Of a stretch of 64,000 nt of DNA, positions 46,144 to 55,051 are shown in pieces (position 1 is the stretch's first letter; every line of letters starts with the position of its first letter). The DNA is from Amycolatopsis sp. NBC_01480 (GTDB taxonomy: Bacteria > Actinomycetota > Actinomycetes > Mycobacteriales > Pseudonocardiaceae). The notes beneath the pieces are model-generated. The model was not told the origin of the DNA and made no database searches. It was given only the letters and a program-made list of their open reading frames with translations. The stretch is taken from positions 5,208,001-5,272,000 of the forward strand of contig NZ_CP109442.1 in assembly GCF_036227205.1 (NCBI RefSeq), written 5' to 3'. Both the position numbers and the translations under genes were made by a program.

Positions 46144-46965
46144 TCAGGAACCTTTCACCGCCTGGAGCGTGTAGCTCGCCGCGAGCCGGCGCGGGTTCTC
46201 GCGCATGCGCCACTCACCGACCTCGTCCTCGGCCATCTCCTTCGGCAACGCGTTCCACGGGACGCTGTCGTGCTCGGTGAACGCGGTCAGCGTCAATCCG
46301 TTGTCCAGCAGGGCCGTGATGAGCTCGCCCAGCGAGTGGTTCCACGAGTGCGTGGTGGTGTTGCGAAGGGGCCGTTCGGTGTCGACGTACGTGTTCTCGT
46401 CGTCCCACACCAGCGGCTCGGCGTGCTCGAAATAGTCGTACTTCGGCCACGCGCGGTCGGTCTCGTCGTCCAGGCCCCACATCATCGGATGGGCCTCGCG
46501 CAGGAACAGCCGCCCGCCAGGGCGCAGCAGCCGCGCCACGACCGAGGCCCAGTCCGCGACCCGCGGCAGCCAGCACAGCGCGCCGATTCCGGTGTAGACC
46601 AGGTCGAACTCGCCTTCGCCGAAGACCTCGGCAGCGGCGTAGACGTTCGCCTCCCGGTAGTCGATGTCCGCGCCGGCGCCTGCCGCGAGCTTGCGGGCCT
46701 CGGCGAGCGACGCGGGCGAGAGGTCGAGTCCGGACATCCGCGCGCCCAGCCGGGACAGCGAAAGCGTGTCCGTGCCGATGTGGCACTGGAGGTGGACGCC
46801 GCGCAGGCCGGCGATGTCGCCCAGCCGCGGCCGGTCGAACCGCACCACGTGGCTGAGGAACTCCGGATCGTCGAGGAACTTCCGCAGGGAGTACTGCTCC
46901 GACGCCGCGTGCAGCGGCGCGCGCTCGTCCCAGTTGGCTCGGTTGAGGTTGAACGAACCGGTCAT
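46144..46965 (-). CDS. Class I SAM-dependent methyltransferase
   Basis: 273 residues. The SAM site is seen as VHLQCHIGTDTLSLSRLGA (motif I variant, about 57-75), then DLSPASLAEARKLAA and FDLVYTGIGALCWLP, and LLRPGGRLFLREAHPM. Related to unassigned methyltransferases of actinomycetes; the target is unknown. Its start overlaps the stop of the VOC gene (4 bp), so the two form an operon. Confidence 0.85.
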   Translation of the reverse strand: MTGSFNLNRANWDERAPLHAASEQYSLRKFLDDPEFLSHVVRFDRPRLGDIAGLRGVHLQCHIGTDTLSLSRLGARMSGLDLSPASLAEARKLAAGAGADIDYREANVYAAAEVFGEGEFDLVYTGIGALCWLPRVADWASVVARLLRPGGRLFLREAHPMMWGLDDETDRAWPKYDYFEHAEPLVWDDENTYVDTERPLRNTTTHSWNHSLGELITALLDNGLTLTAFTEHDSVPWNALPKEMAEDEVGEWRMRENPRRLAASYTLQAVKGS

Positions 46966-47342
46966 GCCGTCGCCGCCTTTTCGGCCGCGCTGCGCTCCAC
47001 GCAGAACTCGTTGCCCGCCGGGTCGCCCAGCACGACCCAGCCGGTGCCGTCGGGTCGCCGCTGATCGTCGACGAGGGTCGCGCCGGCCGCCAGCAGCCGC
47101 GCCACCTCCTCGTCGCGCGGGACGTCCGGGCGCAGGCAGACGTGCACGCGGTTCTTCACCGTCTTGGGGTCGGGCACCTGCTGGAAAAGCAGGTGGACGC
47201 CCGATTCGAGCGCGATCGACGCCTCGGGGTCGCCGGGGAAGTCGTCGTTGGCCAGTGGCCGCTCGGTGACGACGGTCCAGAACTGCGCGAGCGCGTACGC
47301 GTCCGCGCAGCCGAAGGTGATGTTGTGCACTACCGAGGCCAT
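46962..47342 (-). CDS. VOC (glyoxalase-like) family protein
   Basis: 126 residues with two beta-alpha-beta-beta-beta units (VHNITFGCADAYALAQFW; WVVLGDPAGNEFCVE), the vicinal oxygen chelate fold used by glyoxalases, dioxygenases and antibiotic-binding proteins. The DPAGNEFC end is typical of the Glyoxalase_6 type. ATG 47342 is preferred over a start 54 bp upstream because the fold begins there. Overlaps the methyltransferase by 4 bp; function unknown. Confidence 0.8.
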   Translation of the reverse strand: MASVVHNITFGCADAYALAQFWTVVTERPLANDDFPGDPEASIALESGVHLLFQQVPDPKTVKNRVHVCLRPDVPRDEEVARLLAAGATLVDDQRRPDGTGWVVLGDPAGNEFCVERSAAEKAATA

Positions 47343-47409
47343 CAGGCTCCTCACATCGGCTGCCGTTGCCGTGAGTCTGCCTGAACCGGACATCACGGGC
47401 GATCGTTTT

Positions 47410-48147
47410 TCAGGCGGCGTCCAGGCCGGGGGAGCGGTGCACCCGGCGCGCCGCGTCGATGATCAGCACCTCGCAGCCCGGTTGCCCGGCCGCCCATTCG
47501 ATGCCCTCCTCGCCGAGCGCGAACGCGGCGGTGGCCAGCGCGTCGGCGTTCGTCAGGTCTTCGGCGACGATCGTCACGCTCAGCAGCCCGGTGGCCGGGC
47601 GCCCGGTGCGGCCGTCGAAGATGTGCTGCCCGCGCTCGTAAGCGGCGGACGTCGCCACCGCCCCGTTGCGAGAGGTGACCACCGCGCACACCGACTGCGG
47701 CTGCTCGGGATGCCGGATGCCGACGCGCCACGGCCGTCCCGGCTCGGGCTCGCCGGCGGTGACCACGTCCCCGCCCGCGTTCAGGCAGAACCGCCGCGCC
47801 CCGGCGGCGTGCAGCCGGTCGGCCGCGCGCTGCACCGCCCAGCCCTTCACCACGGCACACGGGTCGAGGGCGCGCCCGGGCAGCCGCGCCGAGAACGCGC
47901 CGCCGGAGAGGTGCTCGTAGTACGCGCACAGGTCGAGCACCTCGTCGAGGTCGCCGCTGAGGTCGCCCGCGGCCAGCTCGCCCCGGTCGTAGCGGGACAC
48001 CTCACTGTCCACTTTGTACGGGCTGAAGCGAGCGTCCACCTCGTGCAGCCAGCCGAACGCGTCCTTGACAGCGGCTGAGAAGTCGCCTTCGTCGCGCAGA
48101 TCGAGCGAGATGGGCAGGCCCATCACCTGCTCGACGTGGGTGGTCAT
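47410..48147 (-). CDS. apbE: FAD:protein FMN transferase
   Basis: 245 residues. GLPISLDLRD, DARFSPYKVDSEVSRYDRGE, CAVVKGWAVQRAADRL, RFCLNAGGDVV and the metal-site region GLLSVTIVAEDLTNADALATA follow the ApbE pattern. It transfers FMN from FAD onto a Thr or Ser of extracytoplasmic FMN-binding domains. The adjacent gene encodes precisely such a domain and overlaps by 4 bp. No signal peptide is seen, unlike many ApbE lipoproteins. Confidence 0.93.
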   Translation of the reverse strand: MTTHVEQVMGLPISLDLRDEGDFSAAVKDAFGWLHEVDARFSPYKVDSEVSRYDRGELAAGDLSGDLDEVLDLCAYYEHLSGGAFSARLPGRALDPCAVVKGWAVQRAADRLHAAGARRFCLNAGGDVVTAGEPEPGRPWRVGIRHPEQPQSVCAVVTSRNGAVATSAAYERGQHIFDGRTGRPATGLLSVTIVAEDLTNADALATAAFALGEEGIEWAAGQPGCEVLIIDAARRVHRSPGLDAA

Positions 48148-48560
48148 CGGGAGCCCTTCGCGTCGATCGCCGCTTGCAGCGACTGGATGTAGGACTCGCT
48201 GGTCTGCGTCGCGCCGGAGACGGTGTCGATGTGCGAGCTCTGGGCCTGCAACGCTTCTTGCCGCAGTTGTGGCAACGCGTCGATGCCGCGACCGCTGTCG
48301 GGCTGTTGCAGGAGCTGGACGTCGGTGATCCGGCTGCCGGAGAACGTCACCTGGACCTGCACGGTGCCGAACTCGCTGCCTTGCGCCGAACCCGGCACGG
48401 TCACCGTGGTCCCGCTGCTGCCGGCCGAAGTGGACGGTGCCGAGGCCGACGGCGGGGTGGCGGTGGTGGTCGTGGTGGTCCCCATCGCGTCCGGCTCGAA
48501 CCGCCAGACGGCGATGAACCCGGCGATCGACAGGGCGACGACGAGGATCGTCTTCTTCAT
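48144..48560 (-). CDS. Membrane-anchored FMN-binding domain protein
   Basis: 138 residues: N-terminal membrane anchor (TILVVALSIAGFIAVW), a Thr/Ser/Pro-rich linker (about 27-58) and an FMN_bind domain. The flavinylation motif is DTVSGATQTS, with Thr118 of SGAT the expected FMN attachment site. The domain is therefore outside the membrane, carrying covalent FMN as an electron carrier. Sits between apbE (which loads the flavin) and a reductase (which presumably feeds it electrons). Confidence 0.9.
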   Translation of the reverse strand: MKKTILVVALSIAGFIAVWRFEPDAMGTTTTTTATPPSASAPSTSAGSSGTTVTVPGSAQGSEFGTVQVQVTFSGSRITDVQLLQQPDSGRGIDALPQLRQEALQAQSSHIDTVSGATQTSESYIQSLQAAIDAKGSR

Positions 48561-48570
48561 CTCCCGCTCC

Positions 48571-49920
48571 TCACGCGGCCAGGCTGAAACGTTCGGCGTG
48601 CACCCGCGCGGAGGGCACGCGCAGCTCCCGCAGGCTCCGCAGCACCGCCGCCGTCATCCCGGGCGGACCGCAGACGAACACGTCGCGATCGTCCACGTCG
48701 GGCACCAGCGCGTGCAGGCTTTCCGTGCCCAGCAGCGGTCCGTGCGGGCCGCGCTGGTCCGACGGTCCACTGAGGACGTGCACGATGGCGCCGCGTGCCT
48801 TGGCCAGGCCGCGCAGCTCGGGCAGCAGCACCGCGTCCTGCGGGGTGCGCACGCGGTAGAGGACGACGACGTGGCCGGTGATGTCCTCCAGCAGCGCGCG
48901 GATCGGCGTGATGCCCACGCCGCCGGCCACCAGCAGCGCGTTCGGTCGCTGCTGGTGAATCGTGGTGAAGGCGCCGTACGGGCCTTCGGCGAACACCCGC
49001 GTGCCGACGCGCAGCGAGCGCAGATTCGCGCTGGACTCGCCGACGGCCTTCGCCGTCAGCCGCAGCGTGCGGCCGTCGGGCGCGGCCGACAGGGAGAACG
49101 GATTGGCTTGCCACCAGCGGTCCTTCGTCAGGAATCGCCACAGGAAGAACTGCCCGGCGCGCGCGGGCAGCCGGTCGAGTTCCTTGCCCGTCATGTAGAC
49201 CGAAACGGTGTCGGGCGATTCCGGGACGACGGCGACCACTCGCAGCTGGTGGCGCAGATTCCGCCACAGCGGCAGCCCGACGCGCCCGGCCAGCACGACC
49301 GCACCGGTGCCCAGCCACAGCGTCCACCAATATGCGCGCGCGACCGGGTGACCGGTGAACGACTGGCCGACGGCGATCTGGTGCGTGAACGCGAGCAGCA
49401 CCGCCGCGTACGTGTAGAGGTGCACGAAGTGCCAGGTCTCGTACGCCATCCGCTTGCGCGCGAACCGGGCGGAAGCGGCGCCGACCACGAGGATCAGCAC
49501 AAACGCGACGATCGCGCGCAGCAGTCCCTCAAGGGTGTCGGCCAGCTGCACCAGCTCGCCGACCGGGCCGCGGTCCTCCACACTCGCGTAGCCGAAGACG
49601 ATGAGCACGACGTGCGCGAGAAGCGTCCACAGCAGGGTGAAGCCGGTCCAGCGGTGCCACGCCGTGAGCCGGTCCATGCCGAGCCGCCGGTCGAGCCACG
49701 GCAAGCGCGCCACGAGCAGCAACTGGAAGGCCATGGCCTGCGCGGCGTACAGCCCGGCGAGGCGGCCGGCGCTGATCAACGGGTTGTCGGAGAGGCCGCC
49801 GTTGACGAAGAAAACGGTGACGAGTGCGACGTTGGCGCCCAGGAACGCGAAGAGCCACACCTTGGCGGTGACGCGCGGCGAGACCGCGGGTCTGGGCGGT
49901 GCGGCGGCTATGGGTGTCAT
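48571..49920 (-). CDS. Ferric-reductase-like transmembrane flavoprotein
   Basis: 449 residues. About six N-terminal membrane helices with His pairs (AWHRWTGFTLLWTLLAHVVL, WHFVHLYTYAAVLLAFTHQI) that could hold haem, then a ferredoxin-reductase-like module: RAGQFFLWRF, NPFSLSAAPDG for FAD, VFAEGPYGAF, and NAD(P)H site LLVAGGVGITPIRALL and VFVCGPPGM. It moves electrons from NAD(P)H across the membrane, probably to the FMN protein next door. ATG 49920 is chosen; a GTG 9 bp upstream is possible. Divergent from a two-component system. Confidence 0.87.
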   Translation of the reverse strand: MTPIAAAPPRPAVSPRVTAKVWLFAFLGANVALVTVFFVNGGLSDNPLISAGRLAGLYAAQAMAFQLLLVARLPWLDRRLGMDRLTAWHRWTGFTLLWTLLAHVVLIVFGYASVEDRGPVGELVQLADTLEGLLRAIVAFVLILVVGAASARFARKRMAYETWHFVHLYTYAAVLLAFTHQIAVGQSFTGHPVARAYWWTLWLGTGAVVLAGRVGLPLWRNLRHQLRVVAVVPESPDTVSVYMTGKELDRLPARAGQFFLWRFLTKDRWWQANPFSLSAAPDGRTLRLTAKAVGESSANLRSLRVGTRVFAEGPYGAFTTIHQQRPNALLVAGGVGITPIRALLEDITGHVVVLYRVRTPQDAVLLPELRGLAKARGAIVHVLSGPSDQRGPHGPLLGTESLHALVPDVDDRDVFVCGPPGMTAAVLRSLRELRVPSARVHAERFSLAA

Positions 49921-50067
49921 GACACTCACACGAGGTCCCTTCGGTTCGGGTTCACGACAGCCAGCGTCGGCGCGGAACCTGTGGGGGATCTGGGCGGAAC
50001 CTGTCGACTGGCTGTCGAGCGGGGGCTCGGCTCGCGCGCCCGGCCGCGGCTCACGGAGGATGGGGGA

Positions 50068-50778
50068 GTGGAAACCCCGAACCCGGTGCGGCTGCTGGTC
50101 GTCGACGACGAGCCGCACATCGCCGACCTGGTGGCGACCGTCGCGCGGTACGAGGGCTGGCTGGCCGTGACCGCGGGCTCCGGCGCGGCGGCGCTGAGCC
50201 GGGCGGCGGAGTTCGGGCCCGACATCGTGGTGCTCGACCTGATGCTGCCCGACCTCGACGGCTTCACGGTGCTGGACCGCCTGCGCGCGAACGGCAGCAC
50301 CGTGCCCGTGGTCTTCCTGACGGCGAAAGACGCGACGGCCGACCGGATCGCCGGCCTCACCCGCGGGGGCGACGACTACCTCGTGAAGCCGTTCTCGGTC
50401 GAGGAGCTGATGGCGCGGCTGCGCGCGGTCCTGCGGCGCAGCACCGGCGCCGCGGTCCCGGCGGCCGCGCGCGGCGCCGTCCTGACCGTGGGTGATCTCA
50501 CGCTGGACGAGGACACGCGCGAGGTCCGCCGCGACGGCCGCGCCGCCGAGCTGACGCCCACGGAGTACGAGCTGCTGCGCTACCTCATGCGCCGTTCGCC
50601 CACGGTGCTGACCAAGGCGCAGATCCTCGACCACGTCTGGGAGTACGACTTCGGCGGCCGCTCCAACGTCGTCGAGCTGGTCATCTCCCATTTGCGGCGA
50701 AAGCTGGACGACGGCGCGGAACCGTTGATCCACACCGTGCGCGGCGTCGGGTACGTCGTGCGCCGGGCGGGCCGATGA
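50068..50778 (+). CDS. OmpR-family response regulator
   Basis: 236 residues. Receiver domain with D13/D14 acid pocket, phospho-acceptor Asp57 (IVVLDLMLPDLDG) and K107 (DYLVKPFS); C-terminal winged helix (ELTPTEYELLRYLMRRSPTV, SNVVELVISHLRRKLD). Its stop overlaps the kinase start (ATGA). Divergent from the reductase-FMN-apbE operon, with 147 bp between, so control of that operon is likely. GTG 50068 follows GGAGGATGGGG. Confidence 0.92.
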   Translation: METPNPVRLLVVDDEPHIADLVATVARYEGWLAVTAGSGAAALSRAAEFGPDIVVLDLMLPDLDGFTVLDRLRANGSTVPVVFLTAKDATADRIAGLTRGGDDYLVKPFSVEELMARLRAVLRRSTGAAVPAAARGAVLTVGDLTLDEDTREVRRDGRAAELTPTEYELLRYLMRRSPTVLTKAQILDHVWEYDFGGRSNVVELVISHLRRKLDDGAEPLIHTVRGVGYVVRRAGR

Positions 50779-52226
50779 GCCGGCTTGGCCGCTGGGCCCG
50801 GCGCTGGTTCGGTGCGTGGCGCGCGTCGCGGCTCGGCACCCGGCTGGCGTTCGGGCTGGGCGCGCTGGCGCTGGTGGTCTTCGCCATCGTCGGCACGGTC
50901 ACCGTGAGCTTCATGAACGGCTATCTCGGCCGACGGCTCGACGAGCAGCTGAAAACCAGCCAGGTCGCGCAGGTGCCGGACCTGCGCTCGTCCCACGGCA
51001 GCCCGCAGACCATCTACTCCTGGTACTCCGCCGTGTTCGAAGTGGACAAAGGCGTGGCGACGGCGCAACCGGGCGGGAAGCTGCCCGGCGACGCAACGAC
51101 GCTCGCGAAGGTCGCTGTCGACGCGACGCGCGGCGATGTGTTCCGCACCGTGTACATCGACGGCGCCGGGGCGTACCGCGTACGCGCCTGCCCGGTCGCG
51201 ACGAACCAGGTCGACACCGGCACCGTGCTGCTGAGCGCGGCGCCGCAGGCGGACCTCGACAACACCGTGCGGCAGCTGGTGCTCGTCGAGGTGATCGCGT
51301 TCCTGATCGCGCTGGCGATCCTCGTCGTCGCTGGGCGGCTAGTGCTGCGGCGTGGGCTGCGGCCGCTTTCGGACATGGCGGGCACGGCGCACGACATCGC
51401 GTCGCACGACCTCATGGCCACGGCCGCCCTGCCCGTCCGCGCGTCCGGCGAGGGCGGCGGCGCCGAGGTGCAGGAGCTGCGGACGGCGTTCAACCTGATG
51501 CTGACCCACATCGAGTCCTCGCTGGCCGCGCGGACGGCGGCGAACGAGCGCCTTCGCCGTTTTGTGGCCGACGCCTCCCACGAGCTGCGCACGCCGTTGA
51601 CGTCGATCCGCGGCTACGCCGACCTGTTCCGCTACGCCGCCGCGAACGAGCCCGCCGAACGCGAGGCGCACCTGTCGAAGATCCGCGAGGAGACCGCGCG
51701 GATGAGCGTGCTGGTGGACGACCTGCTGCTGCTCGCGCGGCTCGACGCGCACGACGCCGAGCCGCCGGTCCGGCCACAGCGGATCGACCTGGCCGATCCG
51801 GCGCGCGCGGCCGCCGATGCGTTCCGGGCCGGACGGCCGGGGCACCCGCTGGAGCTCGCCGTGCCGGCCGGGCCGGTCGAAATCGACGCGGACCCGGTCC
51901 GGCTCCGTCAGGTTCTCGACAACCTGCTGGCGAACGCCGCGGTCCACACGCCGCCGGGCACGCCCGTTTCGCTGGCGCTGACGGTCGAGGACGGTCAGGC
52001 GGTCGTGCGCGTCAGCGACGCCGGGCCCGGCATCGCGGCCGAGGACCAGCGGCGGATCTTCGACCGGTTCTTCCGCGTCGACAACTCCCGCACGCGCTCG
52101 GCGGGGGGCACCGGGCTGGGGCTGTCGGTGGTGCAGTCGCTGGTGGTGGAGCACGGCGGCACCGTCGAGGTGGCCAGCGAACCGGGCCGCACGACGTTCA
52201 CCGTGCGGCTGCCCCTTCCTTCGTGA
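50775..52226 (+). CDS. Sensor histidine kinase
   Basis: 483 residues: membrane segment near 30-50, extracytoplasmic sensor of about 120 residues, second membrane segment (LVLVEVIAFLIALAILVVAG), HAMP, HisKA with His269 (ADASHELRTPLTSIRGYADL), and HATPase with N-box LLANAAVH and G-boxes DAGPGIAAED, GGTGLGLSVV. Partner of the preceding regulator. The final 29 bp overlap the 3' end of the convergent PNPOx-like gene. The signal is unknown; envelope redox or iron status would fit the target genes. Confidence 0.92.
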   Translation: MSRLGRWARRWFGAWRASRLGTRLAFGLGALALVVFAIVGTVTVSFMNGYLGRRLDEQLKTSQVAQVPDLRSSHGSPQTIYSWYSAVFEVDKGVATAQPGGKLPGDATTLAKVAVDATRGDVFRTVYIDGAGAYRVRACPVATNQVDTGTVLLSAAPQADLDNTVRQLVLVEVIAFLIALAILVVAGRLVLRRGLRPLSDMAGTAHDIASHDLMATAALPVRASGEGGGAEVQELRTAFNLMLTHIESSLAARTAANERLRRFVADASHELRTPLTSIRGYADLFRYAAANEPAEREAHLSKIREETARMSVLVDDLLLLARLDAHDAEPPVRPQRIDLADPARAAADAFRAGRPGHPLELAVPAGPVEIDADPVRLRQVLDNLLANAAVHTPPGTPVSLALTVEDGQAVVRVSDAGPGIAAEDQRRIFDRFFRVDNSRTRSAGGTGLGLSVVQSLVVEHGGTVEVASEPGRTTFTVRLPLPS

Positions 52227-52872
52227 CGCGCTGGGCGACGTGCTCGGGCGTCGTCCATTTCGCGGACAGGTCCGCCGACGGCTCGGGCTCGCCGAAAACC
52301 GTCCGCACGGGGAGGACGCCGGCCCACGCGGCGTCGGCCTCGACGTCGTCCGGCTCGTCGTCCGGGCCTTCCGCGCGGAGCTTGACCGAAGCCTCTGCCA
52401 GGTCCAGCGCCAGCACGCTGACGGCGGCGAACTCCTTGGCATTGACGCCGCGGGCGTGCTCCCACGAGCCGGGGGAGAGGTGGTCGGTGAGCACGTGCAG
52501 GGCGTGCATCTTGGCGTCCGGGTCGGTAACGGTTTCGGCGCGGCCGAGGATGACGGCGCTGCGGTAGTTCATCGAGTGGTTGTTCACCGAGCGGCAGTAG
52601 ACGATGCCGTCCAGCAGCGTGACGGTGACGCACACGTCGATGCTGCCCGCCGCGGCTCGCAGGCTGGCCGCGCCCGTGGAACCATGCAGGTAGAGGGTGT
52701 CGCCGTCGCGGCCGTAGCCGGTGGGCAGCACCAGCGGCGCGCCGTCGCGGACGACACCGAGGTGACAGATCAGCGCCTCGTCGAGCACGGCGTGGAGGGT
52801 GGCGCGGTCGGTGGCCGCGCGGTGCTTCTTGCGGCCGAGGGTGGTCCTGGGAGTCGGCGAGAGGCTCGTCAT
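52198..52872 (-). CDS. Pyridoxamine 5'-phosphate oxidase-like flavin protein
   Basis: 224 residues with the split-barrel pattern CHLGVVRDGAPLVLPTGYGR, TLYLHGSTGAASLRA and MNYRSAVILGRAETVTD. This group binds FMN, F420 or haem; the true PNPOx residues are not evident. Divergent from a MocR regulator that uses PLP, a common pairing. ATG 52872 is used; it ends inside the kinase gene tail (29-bp convergent overlap). Confidence 0.85.
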   Translation of the reverse strand: MTSLSPTPRTTLGRKKHRAATDRATLHAVLDEALICHLGVVRDGAPLVLPTGYGRDGDTLYLHGSTGAASLRAAAGSIDVCVTVTLLDGIVYCRSVNNHSMNYRSAVILGRAETVTDPDAKMHALHVLTDHLSPGSWEHARGVNAKEFAAVSVLALDLAEASVKLRAEGPDDEPDDVEADAAWAGVLPVRTVFGEPEPSADLSAKWTTPEHVAQRVTKEGAAAR

Positions 52873-52893
52873 GCCTCTCAGTGTGAAACAGCC

Positions 52894-52942
52894 AAGTGGA
52901 CCCATCAAACGTCCACTTCTCGTACACTTGGAAAGTCCACTT
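52894..52942. promoter_or_regulatory. MocR operator half-sites
   Basis: AAGTGGAC (52894-52901) and GTCCACTT (52911-52918) are inverted around 9 nt; a third, direct copy AGTCCACTT lies at 52934-52942. TACACT between them (52923-52928) is a possible -10 for the MocR gene. Mixed direct and inverted sites are known for PdxR/MocR regulators. Confidence 0.65.
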
Positions 52943-52961
52943 TGTCTTGAGGAGGTCCCTC

Positions 52962-54332
52962 GTGTCGTACGCCGACACCGCGCTGCCGGTCCGCCTCGAC
53001 CGCGAAGCGGGCACGCCGCTCGCCGTCCAGCTGGCCGACGCCCTGCGTGAAGCCGCCGCGAGCGGCCACCTGCGCGGCGGTGACCGGCTGCCGTCCACGC
53101 GCGCGCTGGCCGACCGCCTCGGCGTCTCCCGCACGGTGACCTCGGCCGCGTACGAGCAGCTGCACGCCGAGGGCTGGATCGCCGGTCGGCACGGTTCCGG
53201 CACGTACGTGACTACTCCGCCGACGCGCGCGGCCGCGTCGGTGTCGCCGTCGGGACCGCCGTTGGCCGACGCCGAAATCGCGCCGATGCTGGACCTCAGC
53301 CCGGGCACGCCGTGGGCCGCGGGCCTGGACCGCGCCGCCTGGCGCCGCGCGTGGCGGGCGGCGGCGGACCCGGAGCCGTTGATCCGGGCGCACCGCGCGG
53401 GGCTGCCCGAATACCGCGCGACGGTGTCCGAACACCTGCTGCGCCACCGCGGCCTGGCCGCCGGCTCGGTGCTCGCCACGGGCGGGACGACGGCCGCGGT
53501 CGTCGAACTGGCCGCGGCCGTGCTGCGGCGCGGCGCGGTCGTCGCCTTCGAGGAGCCCGGGTATCAGCGCGCTGTGCAGGCGTTTCGGCAAGCGGGCCTC
53601 ACGGTGGTGGGCGTGCCCGTCGACGAGCAGGGGCTGCGCCCGGACGCCATCCCGGCGGGCGCGCGGGCCGTCTATTGCTCGCCGGCGCACCAGTACCCGA
53701 TGGGCAGCCGGATGAGCGCGGCCCGTCGCGTGGAACTGGTCGAGCGGGCCCGCGCGGACGGCCTGCTGATCATCGAGGACGACTACGACGGCGAGCTGCG
53801 CTTCGACGTCGCCCCGCTGCCCCTGCTGGCCGCCCTGGCCCCCGACGTCGTCGTCCACCTGGGCACGACGAGCAAGATCCTCACCCCGACGCTCGGCGCG
53901 GGCTGGCTGGTGGCGCCGTCGGAGGTCGTGCGCGCCGTGCTGGCGTACCGGGATCTGACCGGCACCCGTCCTTCCCCGGCGGGTCAGCGGGTCCTCGTGG
54001 AACTGGCCCGTCACGGCGACCTGGGCCGCCACCTGCGCAAGCTCCGCCGCGAACTGGCCGAGCGCCGCACCCTCCTGTCGGAAGCCCTATCGTCCGCCGG
54101 CGTCCCCATCCTCGGCGACGACGCGGGCGCCCACCTGGTGGTCCTCTTCGAGTCCGCCACGGAGGAATCAGACCGCATCGCCGCCGCCGAACGCCACGGC
54201 ATCCGCCTCGACGGCCTGGCCCGCCACTTCGCGGGCACTCCGACGGCTCACGGTGTGGCGCTGGGTTACGCGGGCTGTTCGCGGGAAGCGTTGGTTACGG
54301 CTTTGCCTACGTTGGTGTCGCTGCTTCGGTGA
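52962..54332 (+). CDS. MocR-family (GntR-aminotransferase) regulator
   Basis: 456 residues: GntR winged helix (GGDRLPSTRALADRLGVSRT, about 42-61), linker, then a fold-type I aminotransferase domain with PLP Lys305 (LGTTSKILTPTLGAGWL), VYCSPAHQYPMGSRMS and IIEDDYDGELRF. Such proteins sense PLP or amino-acid derivatives. Divergent from the PNPOx-like gene with half-sites between, so regulation of that gene and itself is expected. GTG 52962 follows GGAGG. Confidence 0.9.
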   Translation: MSYADTALPVRLDREAGTPLAVQLADALREAAASGHLRGGDRLPSTRALADRLGVSRTVTSAAYEQLHAEGWIAGRHGSGTYVTTPPTRAAASVSPSGPPLADAEIAPMLDLSPGTPWAAGLDRAAWRRAWRAAADPEPLIRAHRAGLPEYRATVSEHLLRHRGLAAGSVLATGGTTAAVVELAAAVLRRGAVVAFEEPGYQRAVQAFRQAGLTVVGVPVDEQGLRPDAIPAGARAVYCSPAHQYPMGSRMSAARRVELVERARADGLLIIEDDYDGELRFDVAPLPLLAALAPDVVVHLGTTSKILTPTLGAGWLVAPSEVVRAVLAYRDLTGTRPSPAGQRVLVELARHGDLGRHLRKLRRELAERRTLLSEALSSAGVPILGDDAGAHLVVLFESATEESDRIAAAERHGIRLDGLARHFAGTPTAHGVALGYAGCSREALVTALPTLVSLLR

Positions 54333-55051
54333 GGCTCTCGCCACTGAGCGGCGGGGTTGTCGTCGCCGGGTGACGAGAGAATATTGCCGCTGGGTGGCAG
54401 GCCTGTCGTCGCTGGGCGGCGGGCTGTCGCCGTCGCACGGCGAGAGGTTGTTTCCGCTGGGTGGCAGGGCTGTCGTCGCTCGGTGGCGAGTGGTTGTTGT
54501 CGCCGGGCAGCGGGAGGCAGTTGCCGCCGTGTGGCGAGGTTCGTTGCCGTTGTTGTGGTGGACGTGGGCACTCCTCACAGCACCGTCGCCGCCAGTCGGC
54601 GAGAAGCCATGGTCGCGGGATCGGCATGAAGCCGTGGCCGCCGGACGGCGAAAGGCGTCGCCGCTGGTTGGCGAGCGGCTTGCCACTGGGTGGCGACAGA
54701 CTGCTGCTGGGTGGCGAGCGGTTCTGGCCGCCTGGTGGCGAGAACCTGGAGTCGCCCGGTGATGGGAGCGTGCCGTCGCGAGGTGGCGAAGAGCCGTAGC
54801 CACCAGGTGGCGAAGTGCCGTGGCCGCCGGGTGGCGAAGTACGTTGCCGTTGGGTGGCGAAGGGCCGTCGCCGCCAGGTGGCGAAAGGGGCGAAGCCCGA
54901 ACGTCCACCCGCGGCGGCCGCGGCCCGACACGAGCGAGGGCATCCGGACCGCCAGCCCACCCCGTCGACTGGTTGTGCCGGAGTGGTGTCTGTCGCGCTC
55001 GGTACCCGGGGCCGCGCTGTTCTCGGTGGTCACCCGGTACGGTGACCGGCT
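54333..55051. repeat. Array of palindrome-centred repeats
   Basis: 720 bp without a gene. From 54336 to about 54890 the motif (T/G)(T/C)GCCGCTGGGTGGCGA recurs more than 20 times with variable spacing of about 24-36 bp; the last units (54787-54880) repeat GGTGGCGAAG every 24 bp. The core is the same quasi-palindrome as in the 23.5-24.0 kb array and the DAK2 gene. TACGGT about 10 nt before ddl may be its -10. Confidence 0.85.
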
